The notes beneath the pieces are model-generated. The model was not told the origin of the DNA, did no database searches, and was given only the letters and a program-made list of their open reading frames with translations. Below, piece after piece: positions 4,943-6,656 of a DNA stretch of 6,656 nt (position 1 is the stretch's first letter; every line of letters begins with the position of its first letter). Source of the DNA: Paracoccaceae bacterium (lineage in GTDB: Bacteria > Pseudomonadota > Alphaproteobacteria > Rhodobacterales > Rhodobacteraceae); assembly GCA_009920225.1 (NCBI GenBank), contig RGAJ01000099.1:1-6656 (forward strand). Reading direction: 5' to 3'. The position numbers and the translations under genes were made by a program.

Positions 4943-5515
4943 TCACATCTCATGCCTAAACCATGCCACAACTGTTCCGCCCTGGGAATTGTAAGCGCCC
5001 GTGATGGTGTGAAAATTCACGGTGTCGCCGGCGAAAAAGGCGACGGCTGAGGATTGGAACGTCTCATAACCTTTTGTTGCATTCGTCGTCCTTACGCTTC
5101 GTCCGGTCGGTGTGCCATTTCGTGTGACTTGCACCTCGCAGCTTGTTGCATTCTCGAGCGAGAGGCCGACGGCAAAAAGTTCACAATCAAAGGGCAAAAC
5201 AACACCCATATGAGCTGGGGTTTCATTCCCGTTCCCAAAAGACCATTTTAACGAATTATTCTGTAAATGTCCGTTTTCTTCTGCCCAGATCGGGAAATAG
5301 CTATAGAGTTTTGGCTTGTCGGTGATACCAGACCAAGATGTGGTCCCTGCGGGACCTGTGGGCCCCTGCAATGAGGCAACCCAGTCAGAGATAGTTCCAA
5401 TAAACCCTTGGGCGAGCGCAATGTCATAGGCCGATTTCCCGTCTGATCCTGCATTGCCTGTCGGAATGGTCCAATCCGCACCGTTGAATTGGCCAGATAT
5501 GGGCGGTTTCAACAC
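4943..5515 (-). CDS. phage tail fibre-like protein, C-terminal part with collagen-like segment
   Basis: A 190-codon frame with no ATG near its beginning; the first possible start is GTG at 5515 without a Shine-Dalgarno, and a TAG lies at 5524-5522. The content resembles the end of a phage tail fibre or tail-fibre-like surface protein: GKSAYDIALAQGFIGT (26-41), SDWVASLQ, three collagen-type triplets GPTGPAGTT (51-59), then SWSGITDKP (60-68), a motif I know from tail fibres. A predicted beta-rich head follows (about 75-190, with LPFDCELFAVGL and FFAGDTVNFHTI). Such proteins form trimers that bind surfaces. The start lies inside, and one frame off, the glycoside hydrolase frame (overlap 5424-5515). 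It is therefore more likely the 3' part of a fused or frameshifted gene than a free-standing one. It ends 2 bases from tRNA-Gly. Confidence 0.6.
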   Translation of the reverse strand: MLKPPISGQFNGADWTIPTGNAGSDGKSAYDIALAQGFIGTISDWVASLQGPTGPAGTTSWSGITDKPKLYSYFPIWAEENGHLQNNSLKWSFGNGNETPAHMGVVLPFDCELFAVGLSLENATSCEVQVTRNGTPTGRSVRTTNATKGYETFQSSAVAFFAGDTVNFHTITGAYNSQGGTVVAWFRHEM

Positions 5516-6443
5516 CCATTTCTACCATATACGAAAACTGCTGCAAAAGGGCACTGGCAGCTTTTAACCCATGTTGGTCATAATTTAGACGGTTCACGTT
5601 CCATTCTGTCATATAGAAATCAAGCTGTTTTGATCCCGCCACGTCGGACCACGCGTCTTCGAACGCCTCAAGCTTTTTGAACAAAAAACGCGTTTCGCGA
5701 TTGATCTCGCCTTGGTTGTTTGGATCCGCGAAATTTTCGTCAAATTGGTGTTCTTCGATGTAATAGTAATGGTTTACAACGCCATCAATGGCCTTGATGG
5801 CAGGGGTAGAGAGTTGTGCAATCAATTCCTGGTTTGCAGACAGATGATCGCCTGTTCCACTGAAACTGCTACCGTGACCAAAAATTTCCGCCATTTGCAA
5901 AACGATGTCTGGCTGTGCTTCGCCAATCAGACCTTGTGCGGCAAACCCATCCGCCAATGCGCGCGCCGCGATGTTCGCGCGCTGTCCGTAAATTTTTTCA
6001 TTAATGGTTGTTTCGCCGATGGAATATTCGTTTCCAATTTCGACGGCTTTTACAAGGTCTGGATAATCACGCGCAACGATCCGCGCGAAATTATAAACCT
6101 CGTCATATGTGATAGGGCGTTTCGAGGGTATGGCAAGCGTAACCGTAAGGTCCAATCCATTTGCGTTTTCACCGCGCACCCAATTCAAGAAATTTGTCGC
6201 CTGCGGGGAAAGCCGATTGCCAACGGTTTCCGCCAGGATGTCATTTGCCCCCTCAATCGTTCCGCCTGGAAATCGTAGGTCAGTGACGTTCAGGTCGCGC
6301 ACCGCTTGGATAAAGCCCTGTGTGAGGTTGCCGTCTGCGTCCGTGTTCACATCCGATAACGCATTTGTCCCAAACATACCGCGATCAATTCTATCGGATG
6401 TAGCAGACCCTAATTGAATATTAATTTTTTGTGTAACCGCCAT
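5424..6443 (-). CDS. clan-A glycoside hydrolase-like protein, truncated or frameshifted at its 3' end
   Basis: A 339-residue frame starting MAVTQKINIQLG, with AAGGA (6452-6448) 4 bases before ATG 6443. The fold reads as a (beta/alpha)8 barrel of clan GH-A, nearest in look to GH39/GH51. DLRFPGG (56-61) is an early strand, EIGNEY (135-140) carries the presumed acid/base Glu139, and YMTEWN (277-282) carries the presumed nucleophile Glu280. HIWPIQ (315-320) would be strand 8. Then the sequence turns into RCGLDHSDRQCRIRREIGL, which is not barrel-like and is the out-of-frame reading of the tail-fibre frame. Relatives I recall in roseobacters are large secreted proteins with calcium-binding RTX repeats and no N-terminal signal peptide. 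None is seen here either, and no RTX repeats follow. The polysaccharide substrate is unknown. Confidence is high for the fold, lower for a working product. Confidence 0.68.
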   Translation of the reverse strand: MAVTQKINIQLGSATSDRIDRGMFGTNALSDVNTDADGNLTQGFIQAVRDLNVTDLRFPGGTIEGANDILAETVGNRLSPQATNFLNWVRGENANGLDLTVTLAIPSKRPITYDEVYNFARIVARDYPDLVKAVEIGNEYSIGETTINEKIYGQRANIAARALADGFAAQGLIGEAQPDIVLQMAEIFGHGSSFSGTGDHLSANQELIAQLSTPAIKAIDGVVNHYYYIEEHQFDENFADPNNQGEINRETRFLFKKLEAFEDAWSDVAGSKQLDFYMTEWNVNRLNYDQHGLKAASALLQQFSYMVEMGVETAHIWPIQRCGLDHSDRQCRIRREIGL

Positions 6444-6656
6444 GACGTCCTTGCACTGACAGATCTTGAATGAAATTTAAATCATTTTGATACGGACTAA
6501 TCCGGGCGGTCGAGGGGGGGCAGCACAAGGTTACGGGGGCGAAAAATTTGCCCTGTTCGACATAGCCTTCAGGTCTATAAAATTATTTGAAAGGCTTGTT
6601 CCCGTAGTAATTCGAAAAATAGTCATAAAAACATGGGTTTATTTCGATATTCGAAA
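6444..6656. other. upstream region of the glycoside hydrolase gene, no gene seen
   Basis: This region holds the AAGGA ribosome site (6448-6452), a short dyad AATGA/TCATT flanking an AT-rich core near 6468-6485, a small hairpin CGGA-CTAA-TCCG (about 6493-6504) and a G7 run (6514-6520). From about 6545 to the window edge it is AT-rich. It ends in TTTCGA-TAT-TCGAAA (6642-6656), with another TTCGAAA at 6611-6617. A 31-codon leftward frame (6626-6531) has no ribosome site and no recognisable content. No convincing -35/-10 pair was found. Confidence 0.4.

Noticed and set aside
5712..6417. Plus-strand frames of 188 and 102 codons opposite the glycoside hydrolase
   Set aside because: Antisense shadows; the minus-strand frame has catalytic motifs and a Shine-Dalgarno, while these have neither.
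6531..6626. 31-codon leftward ORF upstream of the glycoside hydrolase
   Set aside because: No ribosome site and no recognisable protein features in AT-rich DNA.

Overview
The window looks like a chromosomal segment of a marine alphaproteobacterium of the Rhodobacteraceae (Roseobacter group). The evidence is a set of small orphan families typical of that group (an MmcB-like nuclease, a DUF6324-like acidic protein, a two-helix membrane protein, a four-cysteine secreted protein). A histidine tRNA lacking the extra 5' G (G1:U72, A73), as in a clade of alphaproteobacteria, agrees with this. Base composition is moderate for the group.

Layout, left to right. 1-44: the first 14 codons of a leftward NAD(P)H-dependent FMN reductase. 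45-304: no gene. 321-788: mmcB-like DNA repair gene, rightward, tail-to-tail with a 66-residue acidic protein (785-985, leftward). 1136-1212: tRNA-His(GTG) behind a plausible promoter. 1325-1510: a 61-residue membrane protein, rightward. A strong bidirectional terminator (1557-1589) separates it from lepA (1594-3393, leftward). 3583-3882: a small secreted protein, rightward. 3892-3960: a hairpin-rich intergenic element. 3966-4724: a YbfF-like alpha/beta hydrolase, leftward, with a perfect 9-bp inverted repeat abutting its start codon. 4867-4940: tRNA-Gly(TCC) with a good promoter.

To the right of tRNA-Gly the character changes. A leftward reading frame encoding the C-terminal part of a phage-tail-fibre-like protein ends 2 bases after the tRNA CCA. 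It is overlapped, one frame away, by a leftward clan-A glycoside hydrolase whose TIM barrel breaks off just after the eighth-strand-like HIWPIQ segment. The two frames together look like one chimeric or frameshifted gene (GH barrel, short collagen-like stretch, tail-fibre-type head) placed against a tRNA 3' end. No integrase is in the window, so the proposed island would have to extend past base 6656.

Most of the window is housekeeping and conserved-orphan material transcribed as single genes rather than a long operon. The most unusual parts are the GH/tail-fibre junction, the inverted repeat around the hydrolase start, the multi-hairpin intergenic element, and an 8-codon ORF that owns the only good Shine-Dalgarno in front of mmcB. 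I did not find a complete new multi-gene system.
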